From: Enterococcus florum
Lineage (GTDB): Bacteria > Bacillota > Bacilli > Lactobacillales > Enterococcaceae
DNA: 64,000 bases
Assembly: GCF_004309355.1 (NCBI RefSeq)
Contig: NZ_BJCC01000007.1
Span: forward strand, 90,985-154,984
Direction of reading: 5' to 3'
Below, piece after piece: positions 26,818 through 35,478 of the stretch. The notes beneath the pieces are model-generated. The model searched no databases. It had not been told where the DNA came from and saw only the letters and a program-made list of their open reading frames with translations. Made by a program: the position numbers and the translations under genes. Position 1 is the first letter of the stretch; each line of letters opens with the position of its first letter.

Positions 26818-27777
26818 TCAGACCCGTTGAACCTCTCGGTAAAAACCTGCTTTGATCTCAATAAAATCCTGGAACAGTTGAAAAAGATGGAACAGCATCG
26901 CCCGATTTTCAAAGGCTTGGCGATTTTCCGGCAGCTGCTTTTCCCGATAACGCTGATATGTTTCGTCGATCTTGCGCAAAATCGCCTGCCCATCATTCTC
27001 TTCAGCCAAGGTTTCTGCGGTAAACGAAAACAGCTCGCGCAGTTCGATCACTTCACTTTCTGTGGCCTGCAGATGGGATAACACTTCTAAAATATCTGAC
27101 AGGGTCTTGATCTGCAAGCGCCGCATCGCAAAGTATTCGAAATAGTAGCTGTTCGGCGACCACAGTCGGTTTTCTTCAAATTGGAGGGCCCGTTTTTGTG
27201 CCGCTTTAATAAACTGGGCCAATGTCCGACATTCCTCGAACAAGCTTTGTTCTTTCACCTTTTGATTTAAGGAATCCGAAATATCTGCCAGCAGGCGCTT
27301 CAGCATGACCTCAGTCACCTGCTGATCTTCTTGAATTTTTTTCTCTGTATTCGGCATGTACAAATTCGCGATCAATGCACAGCCAACGCCGAGGATCATT
27401 AACAGGTACTCGTTTAGTATCAAAGAAGGAGCCAAACTTTGACTGGACAGATAATGGGTGATCAGCACCGAGCTGACCGAAATGCCCTCGCCGATTTTAA
27501 AATAGACCGAGACGGGGATAAAGACGATCAGGTACACCCCAAAGGCTGCGGCATTGAACCCTAATATCAAAAAAGCAGCCGCCGCGATCACGGTCGCTAA
27601 AGTCAAAGAAATGATTCTATTAAAGGCCGTTCGTGCAGTCGATCGTTTAGTATTGGTGACACTCAATACGGTGATGATCGCTGCGGCCGTTGCACTTTCC
27701 AAATGCAGCACATTCGCCAACATCAAAGCGATCGGTGCGGCTATCGCTGTTTTGACGGTTCGTAACCCAAGTTTCAT
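26818..27777 (-). CDS. Aromatic acid exporter-like protein (FUSC/DUF939 type)
   Basis: A 319-residue protein with four to six helices in the first 140 residues (KTAIAAPIALMLANVLHLES, TNTKRSTARTAFNRI) and a long helical cytosolic C-terminus. This layout fits the ArAE_1/YgaE-like half-size transporters. The substrate is unknown. A hairpin without T-run overlaps the stop codon. Monocistronic. Confidence 0.75.
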   Translation of the reverse strand: MKLGLRTVKTAIAAPIALMLANVLHLESATAAAIITVLSVTNTKRSTARTAFNRIISLTLATVIAAAAFLILGFNAAAFGVYLIVFIPVSVYFKIGEGISVSSVLITHYLSSQSLAPSLILNEYLLMILGVGCALIANLYMPNTEKKIQEDQQVTEVMLKRLLADISDSLNQKVKEQSLFEECRTLAQFIKAAQKRALQFEENRLWSPNSYYFEYFAMRRLQIKTLSDILEVLSHLQATESEVIELRELFSFTAETLAEENDGQAILRKIDETYQRYREKQLPENRQAFENRAMLFHLFQLFQDFIEIKAGFYREVQRV

Positions 27778-27873
27778 AGGTAAGCTCCTTGTCTCTCATT
27801 TTTATCCATTGTACACTATTTTGAAAATCCATATGTAAAAAGACTGCACCCTCAAGGATGCAGTCAAAAATAG

Positions 27874-29236
27874 TTACGCGTTGTTTTCTTGCTGCAAGGC
27901 CTTCAATCCAGCCATTCCCAGTAAATTCCACGGGGTATCGAATTCTGGTTGGAAGAAGAAATCCGCATAAGCCAGTTGCTCTACAGTAAAATGCGTTTGG
28001 ATCGCAATCGAGATCGCATTGATGTTGGCTGTTAAATCTTCCTTCGACATGATTTGCGCCCCTAAGATCTCTAGATTTTCCGGATCATAGACCAGCTTGA
28101 ACATCATTCGAGTCTTTAAGCTTTGCGGTACAAAATCCATCAACGTATCTTGATCCAAGAAAACGGATTTTGTTTTCATACCCAGCTTGCTGGCCATCTG
28201 ATCATTCAGACCGGTTGAAGCAAATTTATAATCAAATACACGCAAAGCAGAAGAACCCTGAACACCTGGGAAAGGATGATTCGCCTCTTCCAGATTACGG
28301 ACAGCATAACGACCTTGGCGGCGAGCATTAGTGGCCAGTGAAATATTGACCTCCGTCTTTCCAGGGTTGTATTGGATCAATGTGGCATCCCCTACGGCAA
28401 ATACATCTGGTTCGCTGGTGCGCATATATTCATCCGTTTTGATCATGCCGCTTGGCAATAATTCCACTGCATCCTTCAGCCAGTCTGTATTCGGGCGAAC
28501 GCCGGCAGACATAACCACCATATCGGCTGGATACTCTCCTTTGTTGGTTACGACCTTTTTAACATGGCCTTCGTCATCGCCGATAAATTCAACCACTGAT
28601 TCGCCCATGGCCAAGGTGATGCCGTGGTCGACCATGTCTGATTCAAGCACATCGGTGAATTGTTTGTCCAAATAAACTCCCAGCGGACGATCGATGATAT
28701 CCACCAGTGTCACCTTTTTGCCAGCTACTGCAAAGGATTCTGCGGCCTCGATGCCGATATAGCCTACGCCGATTACCACGACATGCTCAATGTCCGGGTC
28801 GACCGACAGCATTTTCAAATCGATGGTGTCTTGACGCCCACGCATTGTTTTAATGTTTGCCAGATCATTTCCCGGTACTGGCAAAATGAATGGATTTGCG
28901 CCTGGACTTAAAATCAGTTTGTCATAGCTTTCTACTCGCGTTTCTCCCGTTACATGGTTCCGTACTTCTACTTGGTGTCTGTCAGGTTCTACTTTGGTAA
29001 TTTCAGTATTTGTAAACACGCGGACCCCGCGTTGTTCCATCTCTTCGGCCGTGGCATAGCGAATCGAATTCACATCTTTCACGATACCTTCGAGATACAT
29101 TTGCGTGCCTCATCCCATGAATGAGATAAAGTCGCCCTTTTCATACCACTGGATCTCCGCATCGGGCTGCGTCAGCAGTAATTCTTCCACTGCTTCATAG
29201 CCGCCGTGGGAAGAGCCTAAAACAATTACCTTCATG
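27874..29236 (-). pseudogene. npr: NADH peroxidase gene with frameshift and TGA at the catalytic Cys42
   Basis: FAD-dependent NADH peroxidase of the enterococcal Npr type. An intact ribosome-binding site (GAGGAGG) and ATG at 29236 start a frame reading MKVIV. The expected LGSSHGG, with active His10, continues only if one base is removed from the five-T run at 29216-29220. In the restored frame, codon 42 is TGA (29110-29112) in the context [17 protein letters not shown], exactly where the sulfenic-acid cysteine sits in this family. From there to the end, all 409 codons are open, with [11 protein letters not shown] (NADH site) and VFAVGDATL (FAD site). Without the first 45 codons the product would lack the FAD P-loop and active site. 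A sequencing error, a recent lesion or, less likely, recoding are the options. Confidence 0.8.
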
Positions 29237-29345
29237 CCAATTTCCTCCTCAATGTTTGATACACCTTAATTGTAGCGTATCTCTTGTGAAAAGAGGAGTA
29301 ATAGCCCTTCGACTATCGATCTGTCCTTTATCAGCCGGTCGCCTC

Positions 29346-29374
29346 TCGCACTTTCTGCCGCTTTCTTGTATAGT
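29346..29374 (+). promoter_or_regulatory. Possible promoter of the DUF441 gene
   Basis: TCGCAC, 17 bases, TATAGT, about 60 bases before the ATG. The -10 is good and the -35 weak. Confidence 0.35.
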
Positions 29375-29435
29375 AATGAAGGATGAACTCGTTTCTTTTT
29401 CATTCAGTCAATCGTAATCAAAGAGGAGTGAAACA

Positions 29436-29897
29436 ATGGAAAGCTGGCTTTTTTTAGGCATTATTTTTTTAGTGGCCCTCGCAGCAAAAAATCAGAGCCT
29501 GCTGATTGCCACTGCGGCCGTTTTATTTTTGAAGCTTTTGCCGCATTCGGATAAAATTTTAACCACTTTGAATCAAAAGGGCATCAATTGGGGAGTGACG
29601 TTGATCTCTGCAACGATTCTAGTTCCGATCGCGACCGGCGACATCGCCTTGAAGGATCTGCTGAACACCCTGAAGTCGCCGCTTGGCTGGGTCGCCACGA
29701 TCTGCGGAGTATTGGTTGCTTTGCTTTCAGCCCGAGGTGTCGGATTGATCGCCGCTTCTCCCGAAGTTACTGTCGCTCTGGTCTTCGGAACGATCGTCGG
29801 AGTAGTCTTTTTTAAAGGTGTCGCAGCGGGACCTGTGATTGCGGCCGGCATCACCTATTGCCTCATGCAAGTGATCCAAACGATCGCTGCAAAATAA
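29436..29897 (+). CDS. UPF0756 (DUF441) membrane protein
   Basis: A 153-residue protein with four predicted membrane helices and the family strings KGINWGVTLISATILVPIA, SPLGWVATICGVLVA and RGVGLIAASPEVT. Function unknown throughout the family. Ribosome-binding site AGAGGAG. It has its own terminator at 29907-29932. Confidence 0.88.
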   Translation: MESWLFLGIIFLVALAAKNQSLLIATAAVLFLKLLPHSDKILTTLNQKGINWGVTLISATILVPIATGDIALKDLLNTLKSPLGWVATICGVLVALLSARGVGLIAASPEVTVALVFGTIVGVVFFKGVAAGPVIAAGITYCLMQVIQTIAAK

Positions 29898-29906
29898 GAT
29901 GTGTTG

Positions 29907-29932
29907 AGACAAGTTTTGGCTTGTCTTTTTTT
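29907..29932 (+). terminator. Terminator of the DUF441 gene
   Basis: AGACAAG and CTTGTCT pair across six bases, then seven T. Confidence 0.85.
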
Positions 29933-29995
29933 GTTGTATACAAGCGTTTTTCCGGCTTTTCTTGTATGATAGAAGGGAGGACTGGAGGAGATTCT

Positions 29996-31738
29996 ATGTC
30001 AGCCACATCAAAAACCGCACGATTAAAACAAATCGTGTCCATCGCTAATAAATATAAGCTAGTCAAGAACATTACTCAGCAAACCCACCCTGAGCTGGTC
30101 CGTGAAGCCTTTGAAGAGTTGGGCCCGACCTTCATCAAGATGGGGCAAATGATGTCTGTTCGCAACGACATTTTTCAGTTGAACTTCACAAAGGAGCTGC
30201 GCAAACTGCAGGATAATGTCAAAACAGATCCGTTTGACAAGGTCAAGGCGCTGGTGGAAAGCGAGCTGGGCTTTGAGCTGGGAGAATTATTCAACTTCTT
30301 TGAAGAAACACCCTTTGCTTCGGCTTCGATCGCACAAGCGCATCATGCCACGTTGAAGAATGATGCGCGAGTGGTCGTTAAGGTACAGCATCCAGGAATC
30401 GATGAAGAAATCAACAGTGACCTTTCCTTATTTGAAAAAGCGCTGCCGTTAGCCAACTGGGTGCCGGAAAGCAAAGTCGTTGATTTGAAAAGCATTTTAC
30501 GAGAAGTGCGCGAATCCCTGCAAAACGAATTAGATTTCAAAAAGGAGCTTCAAAACGCCGAACGCTTTTACCGCTTAAATCACGGCTGGAAGGAAGTACG
30601 CTCCCCAAAGATGGAGGAAGCTTATTCTTCCGCAAAAGTGATCGTCATGGAATTCATGCCTGGAAAAAATTTGGAGACCTTGATCAATGAATCCAATGAT
30701 GCCATCGCCTATGATGGAATCACCAATCAAGAATTGAAGAAAGACATCAGTGAATTGCTGATCGATCATTTTATGAAGCAAGTTTTTGAAGACGGGTTTT
30801 TCCATGCTGATCCGCATACAGGCAATATGCTTTTGCAGATTTTGACAGAAGTAGAAAACCAGCAGGATCAACAGCCAAAATCAAAAAAATTCCAAGGTGA
30901 ATTTGCCTCAATCCCTTATCAACTTCATATTTCTAGAAATGTGTCGCTGCACCCATATCGATTAAACTTCATCGATTTTGGGATGATGGGAGAGATTTCC
31001 AGCGAGATGCAGTTGAAAATGAGCAACATGATTATTGCTATTTACAGCAAGGATACGCAGCGAATCGCCAATACTGTCCTGGCGATTTGCAAGCAAGCGG
31101 GGCCGTTTTCTGAAGAAAAATTTACCGAGGAATTGGATGACTTTTTAAAACGCTATTTAAATCTGCCCGTGAAGGAGATCGACATTCAAAAGGTCTTCTC
31201 ACAAGTCATCTTGATTTGTCACGACAATAACCTGCAGATCGATGACTCCATTACGATGCTGATCAAAGCCTTTGGAACCCTTGAAGGCGTGATTGAAGAA
31301 TTAAATCCTGAATTGTCTTTATTCGAGGTCATCGCTCCGTTTGCCCAAAAATATTTCATCCAACAATTTGATTTCAAGGATGAACTGCGGCAAACCAGTC
31401 TGGATTATCTGTCCACGCTGCAGGCATTGCCGAAACTACCCAGTCAAGCATTGAATGTGCTGGACACCTTCACAAAAGGGAAAGCGAAACTAAACCTGGA
31501 GCTGAAAAACCAACGAACACTGATCGACCGGGCAGAGGCAATGGTCAATCGACTGGTCATCGGATTGATTTTATCGGCCTTGGTGATTGGCTCTTCTTTG
31601 CTAGTACAAACCTCTCCAGACGGCCAAACATTCGTCTCAAATCTAGGGATGTTCGGCTATGGAGCGGCAGCCTTGTCGATCTTGTTTCTGGTAGCTGAAA
31701 GCTTGTATCGACGTTATAAGAAATGGCGTGAAAAATAG
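29996..31738 (+). CDS. AarF/UbiB (ABC1) family atypical kinase
   Basis: A 580-residue protein. Residues about 35-55 hold the family KxGQ motif (LGPTFIKMGQMMSVR). The kinase core has ASIAQAHHA (Ala-rich nucleotide loop), VVVKVQHPG, catalytic FFHADPHTGNMLL, and INFIDFGMMG as metal site. Two hydrophobic segments close the C-terminus (LVIGLILSALVIGSSLLV, then MFGYGAAALSILFLV). The family supports isoprenoid lipid metabolism; in a Lactobacillales host that may be menaquinone or another lipid. The start at 29996 follows GGAGGAG; the ORF extends further upstream without support. Confidence 0.88.
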   Translation: MSATSKTARLKQIVSIANKYKLVKNITQQTHPELVREAFEELGPTFIKMGQMMSVRNDIFQLNFTKELRKLQDNVKTDPFDKVKALVESELGFELGELFNFFEETPFASASIAQAHHATLKNDARVVVKVQHPGIDEEINSDLSLFEKALPLANWVPESKVVDLKSILREVRESLQNELDFKKELQNAERFYRLNHGWKEVRSPKMEEAYSSAKVIVMEFMPGKNLETLINESNDAIAYDGITNQELKKDISELLIDHFMKQVFEDGFFHADPHTGNMLLQILTEVENQQDQQPKSKKFQGEFASIPYQLHISRNVSLHPYRLNFIDFGMMGEISSEMQLKMSNMIIAIYSKDTQRIANTVLAICKQAGPFSEEKFTEELDDFLKRYLNLPVKEIDIQKVFSQVILICHDNNLQIDDSITMLIKAFGTLEGVIEELNPELSLFEVIAPFAQKYFIQQFDFKDELRQTSLDYLSTLQALPKLPSQALNVLDTFTKGKAKLNLELKNQRTLIDRAEAMVNRLVIGLILSALVIGSSLLVQTSPDGQTFVSNLGMFGYGAAALSILFLVAESLYRRYKKWREK

Positions 31739-31744
31739 AGGGTT

Positions 31745-31779
31745 AAGCACGATGAGGTAGCGTTTCATCGTGCTTTTTT
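31745..31779 (+). terminator. Terminator of the AarF gene
   Basis: AAGCACGATGA and TCATCGTGCTT form an 11-pair stem followed by T6. Confidence 0.9.
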
Positions 31780-31887
31780 GCCTTCCCGAAAATTGCACAA
31801 GCATATTTCTGTCTTATCTTTTTAATTCCCCGTACACTTAAAGTTGTGGACAGAAGTCCTAGTCAATCAAACAAGGAGGACATTCTT

Positions 31888-32781
31888 ATGACAGAACCAA
31901 CTTTAAAAGACCCTAGAACGCTTTATCGTCAAGACGGCTTTAAGAAGCAGGATCAGGATACTCCCGCATTGGAAGAAGACATGATGCCGAAGCCTGATTG
32001 TGGGGAAGAAAGCTATCAAGGAAATCACAAGTTAGAAAATCGGCGTGTCCTGATCACCGGTGGTGATTCGGGGATCGGCCGTGCAGCCGCGATCGCGTTT
32101 GCAAGAGAAGGTGCAGACATTGCTCTTCATTATTTACCTGGTGAAGACAAGGATGCCAAAGAAGTGGCAGCCTACATCGAAAAAGCTGGACGCAAAGCCG
32201 TATTGCTCTCGTATGATCTGCGCGACGAATCTGCCCCGCAAGAAATCATTGATCGGACCGTCAAGGAATTAGGCGGAATCGACACGATGGTATTGAATGC
32301 TGCTCAGCAAATCTCACACCCAGATATTACCGAATTGCCGATGGCTCAAGTCAAGGATACCTTCATGGTAAATATTATTTCCATGTTCGCTTTGGTGCAG
32401 GCCGCAGAGCCGCATTTGCCAGCAGGCAGCTCAATCATTACGACGACCTCTGTACAAGCTTTTAATCCAAGCCCTCATCTGTTGGATTATGCGACGACCA
32501 AGTCAGCGATCGCCAACTTTACGATCGGTTTGGCAAAACAATTTTCAGAAAAAGGGATTCGCGTAAATGGTGTGGCACCTGGCCCAATTTGGACTGCACT
32601 GCAATTAGACCAAGGACAGCCGAAGGACGCCCTGCCAGAATTTGGACAAGATTCTTTAATGCAGCGTGCCGGACAGCCTGCCGAATTAGCACCTGTTTAT
32701 GTTTTTCTAGCTTCGAATGATGCTAGCTACGTAACTGCTCAAATTTATGGCGTGACTGGCGGAGAAGCGATCAATTTATAG
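31888..32781 (+). CDS. Short-chain dehydrogenase/reductase, stress-protein type
   Basis: A 297-residue SDR with the N-terminal extension typical of the YhxC/YdaD group (residues 1-45, rich in charged residues, MMPKPDCGEESY). Then come TGGDSGIGRAAA (cofactor loop), NAAQQ, catalytic Ser in TTTSVQAF, and YATTKSA. The substrate is unknown; relatives in Bacillus belong to general stress regulons. The ATG at 31888 follows AAGGAGG. Monocistronic. Confidence 0.87.
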   Translation: MTEPTLKDPRTLYRQDGFKKQDQDTPALEEDMMPKPDCGEESYQGNHKLENRRVLITGGDSGIGRAAAIAFAREGADIALHYLPGEDKDAKEVAAYIEKAGRKAVLLSYDLRDESAPQEIIDRTVKELGGIDTMVLNAAQQISHPDITELPMAQVKDTFMVNIISMFALVQAAEPHLPAGSSIITTTSVQAFNPSPHLLDYATTKSAIANFTIGLAKQFSEKGIRVNGVAPGPIWTALQLDQGQPKDALPEFGQDSLMQRAGQPAELAPVYVFLASNDASYVTAQIYGVTGGEAINL

Positions 32782-32790
32782 TACTGTGAA

Positions 32791-32819
32791 AGGTTGCCGA
32801 ACAAGCGGCAGCCTTTTTT
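32791..32819 (+). terminator. Terminator of the SDR gene
   Basis: AGGTTGCCG pairs with CGGCAGCCT (one G-T pair), followed by T6. Confidence 0.82.
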
Positions 32820-32831
32820 GTTAAGCATAGA

Positions 32832-32856
32832 ACAAACCTATTGTCAATAGGTTTGT
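32832..32856. promoter_or_regulatory. Perfect 11-3-11 inverted repeat upstream of the gls24 operon
   Basis: ACAAACCTATT and AATAGGTTTGT flank GTC. No T-run follows and the SDR gene already has a terminator, so an operator or RNA-independent site is more likely than a second terminator. It ends 21 bases before the -35 at 32878. Confidence 0.5.
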
Positions 32857-32877
32857 GAAATTTGTTAAGCATATCAT

Positions 32878-32906
32878 TTTACATTGCAGGCGGTTTATTT
32901 TATCAT
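32878..32906 (+). promoter_or_regulatory. Predicted promoter of the amaP-gls24 operon
   Basis: TTTACA, 17 bases, TATCAT; both boxes match five of six consensus positions. The ATG of amaP is 50 bases further. Confidence 0.7.
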
Positions 32907-32955
32907 CGCATTGTAAAGTAATTCATAAATTTGACGAAAGTTAAGGAGGGGTGTT

Positions 32956-33531
32956 ATGAACAAGGGTTTGAAGTTTTTATTGATCGTTCTGTCCATCATT
33001 CTGCTGACGATATTCGTTCCGATGATTGTTATTAATTCTCATATCTTCGGTGCACAGTGGCATTTCGGACAAGCAAGGCATTTTGCTTTAACCAATTATT
33101 TCGCTCAAAATTATTTCTTTTGGCTCGCAGCGATTTTATCGATTTTATTGATCGTTGCCATCTTAGTCATCCTCTTTTTCCCAAAGACAACAGGAAAATT
33201 TACCCTGAAGGACAACCAAGGTAAATTGTCTTTAGATAAAAGAGCCATTGAGGGATACGTTCGTTCGAGTATCAAGCAAGGAGATTTCATGGCTTCTCCA
33301 AAAGTAAATGTTAAAGCCACGAACAATAAAATCAAAGTCAAAGTCAAAGGGAACTTAAAACGCACCTCGTCGATGATCGGTAAGACTGAACTTTGGGCCA
33401 CCCAGATCCAAGACGAATTAATGCGTGTATTAGGCCCTAATGAAAAAGTCAAAGTGGACGTAAAATACGTAAACTTTGAGGAAAATCAATCCAATCAAAC
33501 TCAACCGTCGGACGGGGCACGTGTAGAATAG
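32956..33531 (+). CDS. amaP: Alkaline-shock membrane anchor protein AmaP
   Basis: A 191-residue protein with two membrane helices (about residues 5-28 and 52-75) and a cytosolic C-terminus ending hydrophilic. It anchors Asp23/Gls24 proteins to the membrane in staphylococci; position ahead of DUF2273 and gls24 supports the same role. Start after AAGGAGG(GG). Confidence 0.87.
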   Translation: MNKGLKFLLIVLSIILLTIFVPMIVINSHIFGAQWHFGQARHFALTNYFAQNYFFWLAAILSILLIVAILVILFFPKTTGKFTLKDNQGKLSLDKRAIEGYVRSSIKQGDFMASPKVNVKATNNKIKVKVKGNLKRTSSMIGKTELWATQIQDELMRVLGPNEKVKVDVKYVNFEENQSNQTQPSDGARVE

Positions 33532-33539
33532 GAGGAAAT

Positions 33540-33731
33540 ATGATGCAAGAATTTATTACCAAAGACAAGCTGCCTCTTATTTTCGGAGTGCTGGGATTTA
33601 TTTTGGCGGTCTTGTTTTTCACCGTTGGTTTTTTTAAAACCATATTATTGATCATTATCACTGCATTAGGCATCGCACTAGGATATTATTTGAAAAACAA
33701 TGGCATCTTAGATGAATATTTGAAAAAATAG
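33540..33731 (+). CDS. DUF2273 small membrane protein
   Basis: A 63-residue protein with one long or two short hydrophobic helices (PLIFGVLGFILAVLFFTVGF; ILLIIITALGIALGYYL). It is always found in alkaline-shock operons, nine bases after amaP and twelve before gls24. Function unknown; a partner of the anchor is likely. Confidence 0.85.
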   Translation: MMQEFITKDKLPLIFGVLGFILAVLFFTVGFFKTILLIIITALGIALGYYLKNNGILDEYLKK

Positions 33732-33743
33732 GAGGAAACGAAA

Positions 33744-34292
33744 ATGGAAAACACAACAACTATGAATACAGGAGCTGCAAATACAGCAAATACAAATGTA
33801 CGAGGTGAATTAACTTACGAAGATAAGGTGATTCAAAAAATCGTCGGAATCGCAATCGAACACATCGATGGTCTGCTGACTGTAGACGGCGGATTCTTCT
33901 CGAACATCAAAGAAAAATTGGTCAACAGTGATGACGTAACGACTGGGATCAACACTGAAGTAGGTAAAAAACAAGTCGCGGTCGACATGGACATCGTTGC
34001 TGAATACGGCAAAGACATCGAAAAAATCTATGATGAAATGAAAGACTTGATCGTTGAAGAAGTCAAAAACATGACGCATTTAGACGTGATCGAAGTCAAC
34101 GTAAATGTGGTCGACATCAAATCACGCGCTGAATACGAACAAGACAGTGAAACTGTGCAGGACAAAGTCGGCAGTGCCGCAGAATCCACAGGTGATTTCG
34201 CTTCAAAACAAACTACAAAAGCACGGAAAGCAATCGGTCGCGGTACCGATAAAGTACGTGACAATGTTGAATCAGAACCACGCGTAAAATAA
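33744..34292 (+). CDS. gls24: Asp23/Gls24 family envelope stress protein
   Basis: A 182-residue cytosolic protein held at the membrane through AmaP. The Asp23 core has ELTYEDKVIQKIVGIAIEHIDGLL, then VKNMTHLDVIEVNVNVVDI. The C-terminal 45 residues are a charged, Ala-rich tail (residues about 137-182). Gls24 is a general stress protein in enterococci, linked to bile and virulence phenotypes; here that is family knowledge. Last gene of its operon. Confidence 0.92.
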   Translation: MENTTTMNTGAANTANTNVRGELTYEDKVIQKIVGIAIEHIDGLLTVDGGFFSNIKEKLVNSDDVTTGINTEVGKKQVAVDMDIVAEYGKDIEKIYDEMKDLIVEEVKNMTHLDVIEVNVNVVDIKSRAEYEQDSETVQDKVGSAAESTGDFASKQTTKARKAIGRGTDKVRDNVESEPRVK

Positions 34293-34372
34293 TCGACCTC
34301 AAATAAAAAAGGCTGTGACAAAAGTGTTTAGCCCGAAAGAGCTGCTTTTGTCACACCGATTATATGGTTTTA

Positions 34373-34408
34373 AAGATGCTGTGACAGTGTTGTCACAGCA
34401 TCTTTTTA
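34373..34408 (+). terminator. Strong terminator of the gls24 operon
   Basis: AAGATGCTGTGACA and TGTCACAGCATCTT pair over 14 base pairs with loop GTGT, then T-rich. A second hairpin (GTGACAAAAG/CTTTTGTCAC, 34314-34354) precedes it and shares the GTGACA core. The stem overlaps the stop of the convergent peptidase gene. Confidence 0.88.
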
Positions 34409-35355
34409 TTGTAATAGTCTTGACTTGATAAATAATCCTCGTACGTCTCAGCCTCGTATACTCCGTTCAGGATAGCTTTTCTGACTGCTTCGATCGCTAA
34501 AATCGAGACTGCCTCAAATGTCGCATGGATCTTATCTGCACAAAGAACAAATAAGGTATCGCCATCATAAGTCGTATGAGCCGGACGGATCGCTCGAGCG
34601 ATCCCATTGTGGCAAATATCGGCTAGCTTGTTCACCTTAGCTTTTGGAAATGTTGCGTTGGTCATTACACAACCAATGACCGTATTGCCAGAATACATAT
34701 CTCGCAAATCCTCGTAATCTCTTAAAAAAACTTCCTCCGAACACCCCATCTTCTGTCCGTCTCGGGCACCGGCGGCCATTCGCTGGCGTTCCTCATCAAA
34801 AACATCTCCAACTGCATTGACTGCCACGACAGCCGTGACAAATAATTCACCCTTTGTTGCGGTGTAGATGCCGATCCCGCCCTTCATAGCATTCGCTAAA
34901 CCATTGACCGTTCCGACACTTGCGCCAGTACCCGCCCCAAAGTTTCCTGATAGAAACACTTGATTAGAGAACGCAGACTGACACGCCTTGTACCCATCCT
35001 CCGCGGTCGGACGAATATCCTTTCGGCCCATTCCCAAATCAAACAAACTGGCTCCGCTGACATTCGGAACCACACCTAGACTGACATCACGGCCGATCCC
35101 ACGTTCTTCAAGGAAGCGAACGACCCCATCGCTGGCCGACAATCCAAAAGCACTGCCGCCAGAAAGTGTGACACCGTGCAAATGCTTGCGGTTGTTTTCC
35201 GAACGCAAGGCATCGGTATCCCGTGTGTTGGGCGAACCACCCTTTACACAGACGCCGCCAGTCGCTCCTTCTTCTGACAGAATCACCGTGCAGCCTGTCA
35301 TTGCCTCTTTGTTTGTATAGTGTCCGATCTTAAAATAATGATTGACCCTCTCCAT
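34393..35355 (-). CDS. P1 (S58/DmpA) family peptidase
   Basis: A 320-residue N-terminal-nucleophile-type aminopeptidase or amidase. Family strings: GATGGVCVKGGSPNTRDTD, HGVTLSGGSAFGLSA, FGAGTGASVG, and near the autocleavage site NTVIGCVMTNATFPK. Members split themselves into two chains and act on beta-peptides, D-amino acid peptides or pantothenate precursors; the substrate cannot be told. Monocistronic and convergent with gls24. Confidence 0.85.
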   Translation of the reverse strand: MERVNHYFKIGHYTNKEAMTGCTVILSEEGATGGVCVKGGSPNTRDTDALRSENNRKHLHGVTLSGGSAFGLSASDGVVRFLEERGIGRDVSLGVVPNVSGASLFDLGMGRKDIRPTAEDGYKACQSAFSNQVFLSGNFGAGTGASVGTVNGLANAMKGGIGIYTATKGELFVTAVVAVNAVGDVFDEERQRMAAGARDGQKMGCSEEVFLRDYEDLRDMYSGNTVIGCVMTNATFPKAKVNKLADICHNGIARAIRPAHTTYDGDTLFVLCADKIHATFEAVSILAIEAVRKAILNGVYEAETYEDYLSSQDYYNKKML

Positions 35356-35478
35356 AGAACAGCCTCTTCTCCTACTTTTTCTCTTCCTTATGATAGCACA
35401 GAAACAGACGGTTCTCGAAATGAATGCAAGCTTTTTTCTGCAAAAAAACAGGCCAGCATCTTTGCCGACCTGAACGTT

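Noticed and set aside
26801..26824. Terminator at the end of the aromatic acid exporter-like gene
   Set aside because: GGTCTGA/TCAGACC can pair at the stop codon, but no T-run follows on either strand.
29110..29112. Selenocysteine at codon 42 of the NADH peroxidase
   Set aside because: Attractive because TGA replaces the redox Cys, but a separate one-base frameshift lies upstream, no sel genes are in the window, and the downstream hairpin is short and overlaps conserved codons. Kept only as an alternative.
31846..31887. Upstream start for the SDR protein
   Set aside because: The 14-codon extension contains the AAGGAGG that serves the ATG at 31888.
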